41,826 bases of DNA, taken from NCBI GenBank assembly GCA_015067835.1, contig SVLS01000017.1:3031-44856 (forward strand), given 5' to 3'. Of this stretch, positions 1-8,313 are shown in pieces. Each line of letters opens with the position of its first letter. The stretch's first letter is position 1. The notes under the pieces are model-generated. The model was not told where the DNA came from. It did not search any database and saw only the letters and a program-made list of their open reading frames with translations. A program made the translations under genes and the position numbers. The stretch comes from Oscillospiraceae bacterium (lineage in GTDB: Bacteria; Bacillota; Clostridia; Oscillospirales; Oscillospiraceae).

Positions 1-262
1 GCTTCTTTCTGTAAACATCGATTGCTCTGTTTCTAACAATAGTAACGATGAAGCCCTTTGTTTTTAGACACACAGGTTCATTAATTTTTTTAATATTTTC
101 CGCAATTTTCACAAATGCATAATGCACCGCATCCTCGGCATCCTGGGGATTGTTCAAAATGGCAAAGGCAACGCGGTACATATAATCCTTATACTGTGTA
201 TAAACGATTTCAAATTTTGACTTTTCTTCCGAGGTTTCGATCATCTGCAAGTAAATCAGCAT
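1..262 (-). CDS. RNA polymerase sigma-70 family (ECF-like) factor, 3' end outside window
   Basis: The reading frame starts at an ATG at 262 behind a GGAGGG ribosome binding site and runs off the left edge after 87 codons. The visible part has the layout of sigma region 2: an aromatic-rich helix with YTQYKDYMYRVAFAIL, then NNPQDAEDAVHYAFVKIAE, which is the usual 'DAEDavQetFlki' stretch of ECF factors. It ends in a segment resembling the -10 recognition part (IVRNRAIDVYRKK). Region 4 would lie outside the window. A strong promoter lies about 30 bp upstream. The gene points the same way as the three-gene cassette at 390-4314 but has its own promoter and sits behind a terminator, so it is probably transcribed separately. 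The family assignment is fairly secure; its regulon cannot be read from here. Confidence 0.75.
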   Translation of the reverse strand, partial: MLIYLQMIETSEEKSKFEIVYTQYKDYMYRVAFAILNNPQDAEDAVHYAFVKIAENIKKINEPVCLKTKGFIVTIVRNRAIDVYRKK

Positions 263-290
263 ATTATGACCCTCCGTGACATTTTCTCTT

Positions 291-319
291 ATTATACGAC
301 ACGGCAAGTCATTCGTCAA
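291..319 (-). promoter_or_regulatory. Promoter of the partial sigma factor gene
   Basis: On the minus strand TTGACG and a perfect TATAAT are separated by 17 bp. This places transcription start about 20 bp upstream of the ribosome binding site of the sigma gene. Confidence 0.7.
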
Positions 320-327
320 CAACTGAC

Positions 328-361
328 AAAAATCCCGCACCCGGGAACCCGGATGCGGGAT
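328..361 (-). terminator. Rho-independent terminator of the 390-4314 cassette
   Basis: A 13-bp stem with one mismatch (ATCCCGCA.CCGG against CCGG.TGCGGGAT) and a 3-4 nt loop is followed on the minus strand by a run of T. It lies directly downstream of the lipoprotein gene. Confidence 0.8.
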
Positions 362-389
362 TGACCTCAGTCAAATTGTGTCGGAATTT

Positions 390-836
390 TTAGTGGCCGG
401 ATAAATCCATGGGGTTTGCATAAGGGTGCTCCGACTCGATGAAATAGATCATATAATACTGCTTGTTTTCGGCAAATGATGAATAAGAAAAACGAGGCTT
501 TCTATGCTCCAAATGCCGCAGTTGGATTTCGTTGCCGCTTTGTTTTGCATAATTTACTTCTTCGTATTCATCGGAAAGCTGCTCAATGATCTGCCTGATT
601 TCTTCTTCTGCGATGCCCTCAACCAGTACAGCGCCGAAGAATTGCACGCCGTTTCCGTTGCCATTTAGTTTTCCGTGCACGGATGCTCTGTCAAGAATTT
701 GGGTTTTGGCACTGACGGCGGATTCCAGCTTCCACATCATTTGATTAAGCAAAGCGCCATTGTAGACCCCGCAAGAGGAGAAAACCATTGCGGTTACGAT
801 TAAAATGACGATTATGCATATCAGATTTCGTTTCAT
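390..836 (-). CDS. Putative lipoprotein of unknown function
   Basis: This 148-residue protein begins with basic residues, a hydrophobic stretch and a lipobox-like VFSSC at about residues 18-22, so it is probably exported and lipidated at Cys22. The mature part is short, mixed-charge and without a domain I recognise. It contains a helix rich in Glu (about 75-92) and an aromatic C-terminal segment (FSYSSF...QYYMIYFIE). The gene lies 3 bp after the stop codon of the membrane protein gene at 840-1259 and is followed by a terminator, so it is the last gene of a three-gene unit that starts with the large DNRLRE protein. A role at the cell surface with that protein is inference from position only. 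Confidence 0.7.
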   Translation of the reverse strand: MKRNLICIIVILIVTAMVFSSCGVYNGALLNQMMWKLESAVSAKTQILDRASVHGKLNGNGNGVQFFGAVLVEGIAEEEIRQIIEQLSDEYEEVNYAKQSGNEIQLRHLEHRKPRFSYSSFAENKQYYMIYFIESEHPYANPMDLSGH

Positions 837-839
837 AAG

Positions 840-1259
840 TCATTCCTTTTTCACAGAGCATACAAGTAAGATGCCGCAACACAACTCACACAGCAGCCAC
901 ATTATTGGAAGAATGAAAAGTATATCTTTGTCAATAGTGAAAAGCAGCACAATCGTGGAATAAAACAAAATGGTTGCTGTTGCAGAAAAGCAAAGCGCAG
1001 TAATGCGTCTTCCTTTGCATCTGGTATTTCGCTGCGACGAAATAGCGCACAGAGAAAGAAACAGGACAGCCGCAGTAATAATTCCAACTGCTGAAATAAT
1101 GCTGAAAACAGTGAGTATACCCTTCTTCATCGCAAAAGCTAATGGCTCCATCTCAGGTGCGTAAAATGTCTGTTGCTCGATCACGGAGACCAGCAAAAGA
1201 ATTCCCCACAGAATGAGATGCACCAGCGATGCGATGAACACAATTCGTTTCTTTTTCAT
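840..1259 (-). CDS. Small integral membrane protein, four predicted helices
   Basis: The 139-residue product has four hydrophobic segments at roughly residues 8-27, 45-72, 86-108 and 112-135, with a basic cytoplasmic-looking loop (QRNTRCKGRR) between the second and third. I see no catalytic motif and do not recognise the family. The gene lies 13 bp downstream of the DNRLRE protein gene and 3 bp upstream of the lipoprotein gene, which argues for co-transcription. It might anchor, export or sense something together with its two neighbours, but nothing in the sequence shows this. Confidence 0.65.
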   Translation of the reverse strand: MKKKRIVFIASLVHLILWGILLLVSVIEQQTFYAPEMEPLAFAMKKGILTVFSIISAVGIITAAVLFLSLCAISSQRNTRCKGRRITALCFSATATILFYSTIVLLFTIDKDILFILPIMWLLCELCCGILLVCSVKKE

Positions 1260-1272
1260 ATATTTTCCTCCA

Positions 1273-4200
1273 TCAATAATGAGCTATTTCGGCACGACCG
1301 TCTTTTAAGCTCATAAGAAAATCATAGGTGTCAGGATATGATGCTTTAGTCTGACTGAGCGTCATACCGAGCTCCGACAACACCGTATTTTCGACAGTCG
1401 CATAGCTTAGATACGACTTAAAAATTGTGGCTCTATTACCGCTGCTCCCGGCAAGCGTTTGGTAATACGCGTTAATGGCAGTGATGGAGTTTGCACCTCC
1501 ATCAATGTAACGGAAAAGATTTTCCGCATCAAGATCGGACATATAGTCATCATTGCCAAAGACAGTTGTTCCATTAGATTTTAATGTTGCATCTCCATAC
1601 CAGCCTGCTAAATATGAAACAATTTCATCGTTATTTGTGGTGTAAATATTCGAAAGAATGCCATCTAAATGTAATGTATAGGCAAGGCGTGAAGCTAGCG
1701 AATATTGCATGTGGGCAAAATCGCTTGTTTGCGTATTCAAATGCTGCGAGTTCAAAGCAGAATTTAATTTGTTGTACGCAGCTTCGCTGTATTCAAGCGT
1801 ATCAACAAAGTATGATTTTCTGTCATTTGGCGATGTTACCGAGCCTGCAACGTCATCCCAGGTGTTTATAGGCAAAATGCCAAAGTAGATAGTGGTGTCG
1901 TCATAACAAAACTCTGATAGTACTCGAGAAGCAACCCATGCCTTATATCTCTCTGATTCTGAACTGTAACAAGCATCAATTTTATCATACAAATTTCGAA
2001 TCAGTAATGAAATATCTGACTCAAAGCCAAAAAAATTTGTCAACTCATAAGTATACCTGTCAACATACACTTTAAAAGTCGTCGTTCTGCCGGTTACTTT
2101 ATGTGTCGCAGTATAAGTTGCAATTCCAATTTTTAGGCCGGTAAATTCATTTGCGGGCGGGGCAATGGATACGCAAGCGCTTGTGCCAGATGTAAGAACA
2201 AATGTAAAATCTGAAGGATTGGCCCATGCTGCGTCAAATGGAACTTCCTGAACAGAAGGCTTCTTGGACTGACCGATATTGACGATTAGATTATCAATCG
2301 AGAAGCCGCTTTCCAGTTCTCTAATCGTATATGACGAAGTAGTGCCATAGTAACTTGTTGGAGCCATTCTCCAGACAAAGCGTTCGTAGGTTGTGCCGCT
2401 ATAAGAATCCGCGTTTGCCGTGGTGTATAAGTATATTCCGGAAGAATACAGGTAATTTCCACTGACAGTATTGCGAATCAGGCAGCCTCCCAATCTGGCA
2501 GATGAAACTGACCAGATACAGTTTTGCGGGATTGCGGCGTCACTTACAGTGGTAATAGTGACTGAAGAACTGGTGAGTGTGGCAGCCTCAGACAGGTACT
2601 TTGTAGGGTCATTGACCGAGCGGATCACATAACCGCCATTAACTTTCTGAGTCTGCCATTGGATTCGGTTGCCCAGAGAATTCAGCAAGCCGGATACGCC
2701 ATTTGCTACTCCTGTTGTACTAAGCTGCAGGTACTTTCCTGTGCCGCGGTTATTTAAATAGTAGATATCATTTTCCAAATACTGGTAACCCGGCTCGGCA
2801 TAGTTAATAGTTAGAGATGGGCGATTGGACTCTCGGTTATACGCACCAAAGGTGCGGTTGTTGACAGTACTTCCGTTTTCCACCGATGCAGCGACCTTAA
2901 AGATAATACCTTTGTTCGGATTATAGTTTCCGTCAATCCAGCCCTGGACCGCAGAAGTGATATCAAAGGAATACCAATGTTTGCTGGAAAATTCGTTGCC
3001 GATATACCAGGACAGGGTGTTTGTGGACAGGGGAGTGGAGATATAACTGTTAGGATTGGAATTGGCCCACGTGGCTGAATTGCCATTCCAAACATTGCCG
3101 GTAAATACATGGCAGGACACATCCAGGTAGTTGTCCTCGCACATAAGGTCGCGGACACGCACCGTTGCAGAAGTAATTGTGGCACCGGCGAGATTGCTTA
3201 AATCCAGACCGGGGAATCGCATCAGTGCTCTGGCAATACCTTCAGTAGAACGGCGGCCAATGTACAGGGAAGTGTGGTAACCGGTAAAATTGGTATTGGT
3301 GCTGATGGTAATGTCTTCGATTGCACCGGCTCCATTATCATTATAATTGATTTCCACCGTTGGATCAATACGGATCGGATAAATTGTTGCCGGATCTGCC
3401 AAATAATCTGCGTCCACTACGATATTCAGCAGATATTCCTGGTTTTCTACAATGGTCATAGCTTCAATATCACCAAAGGCATTGTTGCGTTCGTCGGCAG
3501 TGAAGATAATGATATCTCCAATGGATGCTTCAATGTTACCATCGTCATTCACGAGAAAGAAAGAACCTTCGATTTCTTCCAACGCTAAGCCGTTGGTAAG
3601 TAAGCGGAATGGGTACTCCGTTTGACCGGTATATTCGTTGATTACAATATCTTCCTTAAAGCCGGTATAGGTCAGGGAGTATTCCACAATCGTTTTTTCA
3701 TCGTACCGATATGCTATGGTGTCTGTATCAATGCGTTGCGCAGTTGCAGTAGCTGCAATGTTGGTAGTGGACATAGTACTCGTACCGGGCTGAGCAGAGG
3801 AAAGTATGGGGATCAGTTGGATGTCCGTATCATTTCCGCTCAAAAAGATGCCGTCAGCGAAGTTGGTAGAGAATGTGGTTGTTGTAGCGTTGGCGGCAGT
3901 TTCAAAAGAACCTGAGTTTACTGCGCTATCGACAATATCCAGGCGGATGTCCTGAATGATTCCATTGTCATCTACATACTTAACGGGAAAATCAAAGGTG
4001 TACATCGTTTTGGTGCCGTCAATATTAAGAAAGATTACTTTGTTTAGGTCTGTGCCTTCATCTTCGTACAGTCGCGCGATATGGTTATTTGCGACAGCTT
4101 CTTCATAGTTGATGATTGCAGGAACAGTAGAAGCATCCAAGGTGCCGTAGATATCTTCCGCAGTTGCAGTTCCTGCGATGAAATCCACCAATGTAGGAGT

Positions 4201-4314
4201 CCTGCTTCCTTCCGTGGCTTCTTCAGTAACCGCAATGGCAGATACAGGCAGAAGTGCGATGCAGATGCTGAATATTAGCAGCACCGCCAGAGATCGACAT
4301 GTTTTTTTCTTCAT
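1273..4314 (-). CDS. Large secreted multidomain protein with DNRLRE-type and trefoil-like regions
   Basis: The ATG at 4314 is chosen because AAAGGAGC lies upstream and a typical signal peptide follows (basic MKKKTCR, hydrophobic core, cleavage near residue 27). This gives 1,013 residues; a start 81 bp further upstream lacks both features. Residues about 325-505 look like a DNRLRE domain, with 'tsLYIGRRSTEGIARALMRF' type strands, an Asn/Trp-rich NVWNGNSATWANSNP stretch and FDITSAVQGWIDG. Residues about 510-650 resemble a ricin-type beta-trefoil (YYLNNRGTGKYLQL, repeated QW-like units). Residues 665-755 resemble a bacterial Ig-like fold. The last 250 residues are more helical and unassigned. 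The N-terminal 300 residues resemble the leader part of some YD-repeat wall proteins. No catalytic centre was seen. It heads an operon with a membrane protein and a lipoprotein. Confidence 0.8.
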   Translation of the reverse strand: MKKKTCRSLAVLLIFSICIALLPVSAIAVTEEATEGSRTPTLVDFIAGTATAEDIYGTLDASTVPAIINYEEAVANNHIARLYEDEGTDLNKVIFLNIDGTKTMYTFDFPVKYVDDNGIIQDIRLDIVDSAVNSGSFETAANATTTTFSTNFADGIFLSGNDTDIQLIPILSSAQPGTSTMSTTNIAATATAQRIDTDTIAYRYDEKTIVEYSLTYTGFKEDIVINEYTGQTEYPFRLLTNGLALEEIEGSFFLVNDDGNIEASIGDIIIFTADERNNAFGDIEAMTIVENQEYLLNIVVDADYLADPATIYPIRIDPTVEINYNDNGAGAIEDITISTNTNFTGYHTSLYIGRRSTEGIARALMRFPGLDLSNLAGATITSATVRVRDLMCEDNYLDVSCHVFTGNVWNGNSATWANSNPNSYISTPLSTNTLSWYIGNEFSSKHWYSFDITSAVQGWIDGNYNPNKGIIFKVAASVENGSTVNNRTFGAYNRESNRPSLTINYAEPGYQYLENDIYYLNNRGTGKYLQLSTTGVANGVSGLLNSLGNRIQWQTQKVNGGYVIRSVNDPTKYLSEAATLTSSSVTITTVSDAAIPQNCIWSVSSARLGGCLIRNTVSGNYLYSSGIYLYTTANADSYSGTTYERFVWRMAPTSYYGTTSSYTIRELESGFSIDNLIVNIGQSKKPSVQEVPFDAAWANPSDFTFVLTSGTSACVSIAPPANEFTGLKIGIATYTATHKVTGRTTTFKVYVDRYTYELTNFFGFESDISLLIRNLYDKIDACYSSESERYKAWVASRVLSEFCYDDTTIYFGILPINTWDDVAGSVTSPNDRKSYFVDTLEYSEAAYNKLNSALNSQHLNTQTSDFAHMQYSLASRLAYTLHLDGILSNIYTTNNDEIVSYLAGWYGDATLKSNGTTVFGNDDYMSDLDAENLFRYIDGGANSITAINAYYQTLAGSSGNRATIFKSYLSYATVENTVLSELGMTLSQTKASYPDTYDFLMSLKDGRAEIAHY

Positions 4315-4339
4315 AATACTTGCTCCTTTGTTCTTTTGT

Positions 4340-4362
4340 TGTTGTGGAATCACTCCACAACA
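4340..4362. repeat. Perfect 9-bp inverted repeat in the leader of the DNRLRE gene
   Basis: TGTTGTGGA and TCCACAACA are separated by 5 bp, about 26 bp upstream of the start codon. It could be an operator or a small leader hairpin; no U-run follows, so it is not an obvious terminator. Confidence 0.5.
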
Positions 4363-4436
4363 TATATAACGAACCACACTGCCATATTTTGACACTGTAT
4401 TTAAAAAATTAAAAAAGAGGAAGTTTTCCGGGAATT

Positions 4437-4475
4437 TTAAAGAGCTGTCTGTTTCGAAGGGAACCAGACAGCTCT
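4437..4475 (-). terminator. Terminator downstream of the MATE exporter gene
   Basis: An 11-bp perfect stem (AGAGCTGTCTG with CAGACAGCTCT) is followed on the minus strand by TTTAAAA, 13 bp after the stop codon of the MATE gene. The opposite side carries TTTT, so it may also stop plus-strand transcription. Confidence 0.8.
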
Positions 4476-4487
4476 TTTGCGTAATAT

Positions 4488-5873
4488 TTATTGATCATCC
4501 ACAAGGCGGGTTTTTCCCAAACGAACCTTGTGATAGTAGATTGCAGTAATAGCGCTGCACAGCAGCCAGCCGGCCGGATAGGCCATTGCAATGGGAATCT
4601 CCATATTGCAAATATGGGACATTGAGAACAGATAGATTTGCCGGAATCCGACGAAAGTGGAGAGCATAATAATCATACATGCCCGGGCATTTCCTGCGCC
4701 GCGAAGTGCGCCTGCATACACCTGATTGATACAGCAAAGCACATAGAAGGGAGTCAGCCACCGCAGGAAAAGGGAGGCATAGGAAACAACGGCGTCATTA
4801 CTGTTAAAGACAGAGGCCAGCTCAGGAGCAAAGATAACCACCGGTATCATCAAAGAAACAGTGGTGACGATTGCAACCAATAGGGAAGCGCGCACGCCCT
4901 GCCGCGCCCGTTCCGGCTGATTTTTTCCCAGATTCTGCCCCACAAAGGTAGTGGCGGCCAGAGAAACCGACTGCATCGGAAGGAACAGAAGCTGATCAAC
5001 CTTGGTATAGGTGGTCCAGCCGCCCATACAATTTGGTCCAAAGAAATTGATGTATGATTGCACAAAAACATTGGAGAAAGAGGTGATGGATAATTGCAAG
5101 GCCGCCGGGATTCCGACATAGAAAATCTTTTTCAGAATCTTCCAATGCATTCGCAATTCACTGACGGTGACCTTCACACAGCTGTCAGTGCGCATTAGGT
5201 TGAAGATAACCAAAAATGCGGAAACAGCCTGGGAAAGGATGGTTGCCAGGGCAACGCCTTCCACGCCCATATGAAGCACCAAAACAAAGAACAAATCCAG
5301 CACCGTGTTGAGTACAGCGCAAACCACCAGATAGTAGAAAGGACGGGTGGAGTCGCCTATTGCCCGGAGAATGCCGGAGCCGATGTTATACAGCATCAGA
5401 CCGATAATGCCAGCAAAATAAATGGTCAAATAAGTCGTCGCTTCCGGAGTGACGGAGGCCGGCATATTCATCAGCTGCAGCATATAAGGAATCATAAAAA
5501 TGCCCAGGCCGGTGAAAAGTACTGCAAGGCAAAGGGTCATCACCAGGGAAGTGTGGACAGCCTTTTTGACCTGCTCATGCTGCTGCGCGCCATAGAATTG
5601 GCTGATTACAACGCCGGCACCGGAGGACAGTCCCATAAAAAAGCCAATCAGCGTGTTGATGATAGGGGCTATGGTGCCAACAGCAGAGTACGCCTCATCG
5701 CTGACAAAATTACCAACGACCCAGGTGTCCACCGTGTTGTATAGCTGCTGAAACAGATTTCCCAGCAAAAGCGGCAACGCAAAGCTGATGATGTGCCGCA
5801 TAATATTTCCTTGGGTCATATCCACGTCCTGACGGCGTTTCGTGGAACGAAGAGACAGACGGAATCCTGCCAT
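4488..5873 (-). CDS. MATE-family multidrug/toxin efflux transporter
   Basis: The 461-residue protein has about 12 hydrophobic helices and the classical N-terminal MATE signature after residue 19 (FALPLLLGNLFQQLYNTVDT), repeated in the second half (IPAALQLSITSF). The family exports organic cations and drugs across the inner membrane using sodium or proton gradients. The length is normal. Two starts are possible: 5873, preceded by AAGGT, or Met19 at 5819, which matches the usual family start but has a weaker ribosome binding site. The gene lies 24 bp downstream of the mntP-like gene and is probably co-transcribed with it. The substrate cannot be deduced. Confidence 0.92.
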   Translation of the reverse strand: MAGFRLSLRSTKRRQDVDMTQGNIMRHIISFALPLLLGNLFQQLYNTVDTWVVGNFVSDEAYSAVGTIAPIINTLIGFFMGLSSGAGVVISQFYGAQQHEQVKKAVHTSLVMTLCLAVLFTGLGIFMIPYMLQLMNMPASVTPEATTYLTIYFAGIIGLMLYNIGSGILRAIGDSTRPFYYLVVCAVLNTVLDLFFVLVLHMGVEGVALATILSQAVSAFLVIFNLMRTDSCVKVTVSELRMHWKILKKIFYVGIPAALQLSITSFSNVFVQSYINFFGPNCMGGWTTYTKVDQLLFLPMQSVSLAATTFVGQNLGKNQPERARQGVRASLLVAIVTTVSLMIPVVIFAPELASVFNSNDAVVSYASLFLRWLTPFYVLCCINQVYAGALRGAGNARACMIIMLSTFVGFRQIYLFSMSHICNMEIPIAMAYPAGWLLCSAITAIYYHKVRLGKTRLVDDQ

Positions 5874-5897
5874 TACAAAACCTTCTTTGTTAAAAAA

Positions 5898-6482
5898 TTA
5901 AAACCAACTGGTGATAAAAATCTCCAGCCCGATGAAAATCAAGATTGCGCCGCCAACAATGCCGGCTTTTCCCGACAGGCAGCTGCCGGCTTTTTTGCCG
6001 ATGACCAGTCCTGCCATACAGATGACAAAGGTGACAGCAGCAATGATAAGGGCGGAAACAAGAGCCATAGGGAAGTCGTATTCTGCAATGGTGAAACCCA
6101 CAGACAGCGCATCGATTGAGGTGGCGACACCCTGCACCAGCAATGCGGCGATACCCAGCTTTGCAGGAACAACAGGACAGCTTTGGCTTTTGATACCCTC
6201 ATAGAGCATTTTTCCACCGATATAACCCAGAAGAGCTAATGCGATCCAGGGAATCATTTCCTGGAAAAAGCTGAAAAACTGCACGATGGTATGGATACAA
6301 ACCCAGCCAATCAAGGGCATTGCTCCCTGAAAAACAGAGAAAACACCCGCCACGGCGCACATTTTTCCACCGGACATTTTTGATTCCCGGATGCCGTTGG
6401 CCATGGAAACGGAAAAGGCATCCATCGCCAGTCCAACGCCCAGCAGCAAGCTGTTAAAGAAAAATGTAAAATTCCAATCCAT
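5898..6482 (-). CDS. mntP: MntP-like manganese efflux pump
   Basis: The ATG at 6482 follows GGGGGA and begins right before the first membrane helix, giving 194 residues, the usual MntP size. Six hydrophobic helices are visible. The two halves carry the family's repeated acidic motif: GVGLAMDAFSVSMANG near residue 15-30 and GVATSIDALSVGFTIAE in the second half. These Asp residues are the presumed Mn(II) ligands. MntP protects cells from excess manganese. No yybP-ykoY riboswitch is visible upstream; the leader between the promoter and the gene is only about 35 nt. The gene is followed closely by the MATE exporter gene, suggesting an export operon. Confidence 0.88.
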   Translation of the reverse strand: MDWNFTFFFNSLLLGVGLAMDAFSVSMANGIRESKMSGGKMCAVAGVFSVFQGAMPLIGWVCIHTIVQFFSFFQEMIPWIALALLGYIGGKMLYEGIKSQSCPVVPAKLGIAALLVQGVATSIDALSVGFTIAEYDFPMALVSALIIAAVTFVICMAGLVIGKKAGSCLSGKAGIVGGAILIFIGLEIFITSWF

Positions 6483-6525
6483 AACCGTCCCCCAAGAGAA
6501 GTTAAAATAACAAGCATACAATAAA

Positions 6526-6554
6526 ATCTTATCATAATTGCAGATGACTGTCAA
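6526..6554 (-). promoter_or_regulatory. Promoter of the mntP-MATE operon
   Basis: TTGACA and TAAGAT are separated by 17 bp on the minus strand, about 45 bp upstream of the mntP start codon. Confidence 0.65.
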
Positions 6555-6571
6555 TTGGCCGTAGAGTTTTC

Positions 6572-6600
6572 TTGCTTTTTTGCCGGATGCCGTGTATAAT
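6572..6600 (+). promoter_or_regulatory. Probable promoter of the aldo/keto reductase gene
   Basis: A perfect TATAAT lies 17 bp after a weak TTGCTT, about 20 bp upstream of the start codon and divergent from the mntP promoter. Confidence 0.5.
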
Positions 6601-6621
6601 AATCAAAAAGGTGGGATTTGT

Positions 6622-7722
6622 ATGAACAAGTGGTTTCCTGAAATGAAAAAGAACCTTGGATTCGGCTGTATGCGTTTGAAGATGGCCGGCCAGGAGGTTG
6701 ACTTGGACGAGTTTTCCCGGATGGTGGATGCTTTTCTGGAAAACGGCTTCAATTACTTCGATACAGCAAGAATGTACATTGACGGAAAAAGTGAATTGGC
6801 GCTGAAGGAATGCCTGACTTCCCGTCATCCCCGGGAAAGCTATGTGCTGACGGACAAGCTGTCCCCGGACTATTTTACCTGCCGGGAGGATATTGAGCCG
6901 CTTCTGGACAGTCAGCTGGCGGCCTGCGGTGTTGATTACTTTGATTTCTACCTGATGCACGCTCAAAGCTCCCGCAATTATGACAAGTATCGCAATGCCC
7001 AAGCCTACGAAGAAGCATTTCGACTGAAGAAGCTGGGAAAAGTGCGGCACGTTGGCTTGTCCTTCCACGATAATGCAGAATTTTTGGACAAAATTCTGAC
7101 AGAAAACCCTGAAGTGGAAGTGGTGCAGCTGCAGTTTAACTATGTGGATTATGAGGATGACCGGATACAAAGCCGCCTGTGCTATGAGGTGTGCGTCAAG
7201 CATGGCAAACCGGTGATGGTAATGGAGCCGGTTCGGGGCGGTCAGCTGGTGAATATGCCTGATGTGGCAGGGAAAATACTGGATGAGCTCAAGGGTGGTT
7301 CCCGTGCCAGCTATGCGCTGCGCTTTGCCGCAGGCTTTCCCAACATTGTAATGGTGCTGTCCGGAATGGGCAGTATGGAAATGCTGGAAGACAATATGCG
7401 GACGATGAGCAGCCTCAGTCCTTTGAGCACAGAGGAATTGGCGGCACTGGAAAAGGTAGCGGCGATTTATCACGGAGAGGAGCAGATTCCCTGTACCGGC
7501 TGCCGCTATTGTGTGGATGGCTGTCCCCAGCAGATTCCGATTCCGGATATTTTTGCGGCTGCAAACCGGGAGAAAACAGAGGGGATTATTGCCGATTTTT
7601 CCAAGCTTTCCGGCGGCAAGGCTTCTGACTGCATTCGCTGCGGTCAATGTCAGGAAAGCTGTCCTCAGTTCTTGCCGATTTGCTCTCTTTTGCGAAAACT
7701 GGCTGAGAAATCCGCAGACTGA
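6622..7722 (+). CDS. Aldo/keto reductase with C-terminal double [4Fe-4S] ferredoxin domain
   Basis: The start at 6622 follows GGTGGGA and gives 366 residues. Residues 1-280 form an aldo/keto reductase barrel with the catalytic tetrad visible as Asp47, Tyr52, Lys79 and His113. The C-terminal part carries two ferredoxin-type cluster motifs: Cys291/294/297/301 (CTGCRYCVDGC) and Cys337/340/343/347 (CIRCGQCQESC), each followed by Pro. This fusion is a known family in anaerobes, usually annotated as 4Fe-4S aldo/keto reductase. The clusters suggest that electrons pass between ferredoxin and NAD(P)H or the substrate. The substrate is unknown. The gene stands alone behind its own promoter; no clear terminator was found after it. 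Confidence 0.9.
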   Translation: MNKWFPEMKKNLGFGCMRLKMAGQEVDLDEFSRMVDAFLENGFNYFDTARMYIDGKSELALKECLTSRHPRESYVLTDKLSPDYFTCREDIEPLLDSQLAACGVDYFDFYLMHAQSSRNYDKYRNAQAYEEAFRLKKLGKVRHVGLSFHDNAEFLDKILTENPEVEVVQLQFNYVDYEDDRIQSRLCYEVCVKHGKPVMVMEPVRGGQLVNMPDVAGKILDELKGGSRASYALRFAAGFPNIVMVLSGMGSMEMLEDNMRTMSSLSPLSTEELAALEKVAAIYHGEEQIPCTGCRYCVDGCPQQIPIPDIFAAANREKTEGIIADFSKLSGGKASDCIRCGQCQESCPQFLPICSLLRKLAEKSAD

Positions 7723-7857
7723 GCAGAATCAGGCGCTTTTTTAGCCGTGAGAGAAAGATGGCTGACACAGCGCATACAAGCAGCAGCAGAAAATTGATGA
7801 AATACATATTGATCCCCCCTTGCGCCATACTATGCAAAGTGGGGGAGGAGGGTATCG

Positions 7858-8307
7858 ATGAAAATTGTAGTAAGTGCCTGTCTGTTGGGCGAAAACTGCA
7901 AATATAATGGCGGAAATAATCTTTGTCCCCCAGTCGTTGCCTATGCAGAGGGCAAGGAGGTTATCCCGGTCTGTCCGGAAAGGCTGGCCGGCTTGGGAAT
8001 CCCCAGAACGCCGATAGAAATTGTGGATGGCGTCGTCCGGGATAAGCAGGGCAACAGCGTGGATGCGGCTCTGCGGGAGGCGGTTGAGAAAATCCTTGCG
8101 CAGCTGGAGAATCAGGAGATTGCATGTGTCATTCTCAAGTCACGCAGTCCTACCTGCGGTGTAAAGCAGGTGTATGACGGCACTTTTTCCGGCACTTTGG
8201 TGGACGGAATGGGCGTGCTGGCGGAAGCATTGCAGAAAAAGGGTTATCGGGTACTGGACGCGGAAGATTTTATCACAAACGGTGTGAATCCGTCACAAAA
8301 GGAGTGA
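7858..8307 (+). CDS. DUF523 family protein
   Basis: The 149-residue protein covers the whole DUF523 domain: VSACLLGENCKYNGG at the N-terminus, VCPERLAGLGIPRTPIE in the middle and LKSRSPTCG near residue 100. The conserved cysteines in these motifs suggest metal or cluster binding, but the family has no established function. The start follows a strong GGAGGAGGG site. The gene ends 6 bp before the 5'-nucleotidase gene, so the two form a small operon closed by a terminator at 9219. Confidence 0.88.
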   Translation: MKIVVSACLLGENCKYNGGNNLCPPVVAYAEGKEVIPVCPERLAGLGIPRTPIEIVDGVVRDKQGNSVDAALREAVEKILAQLENQEIACVILKSRSPTCGVKQVYDGTFSGTLVDGMGVLAEALQKKGYRVLDAEDFITNGVNPSQKE

Positions 8308-8313
8308 AGCAGG

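Noticed and set aside
6483..6525. Manganese riboswitch (yybP-ykoY) before mntP
   Set aside because: The leader between promoter and start codon is too short and lacks the conserved loops.
6532..7647. Long minus-strand frame of 371 codons
   Set aside because: It is the antisense shadow of the aldo/keto reductase gene, whose motifs are intact on the plus strand.
7586..7808. Minus-strand small membrane protein frame (MYFINFLLLL...) with a GGGGGGA ribosome binding site
   Set aside because: Most of it is antisense to the aldo/keto reductase gene and the tail looks like shadow sequence; only the first helix is protein-like. A very small peptide is possible but unsupported.
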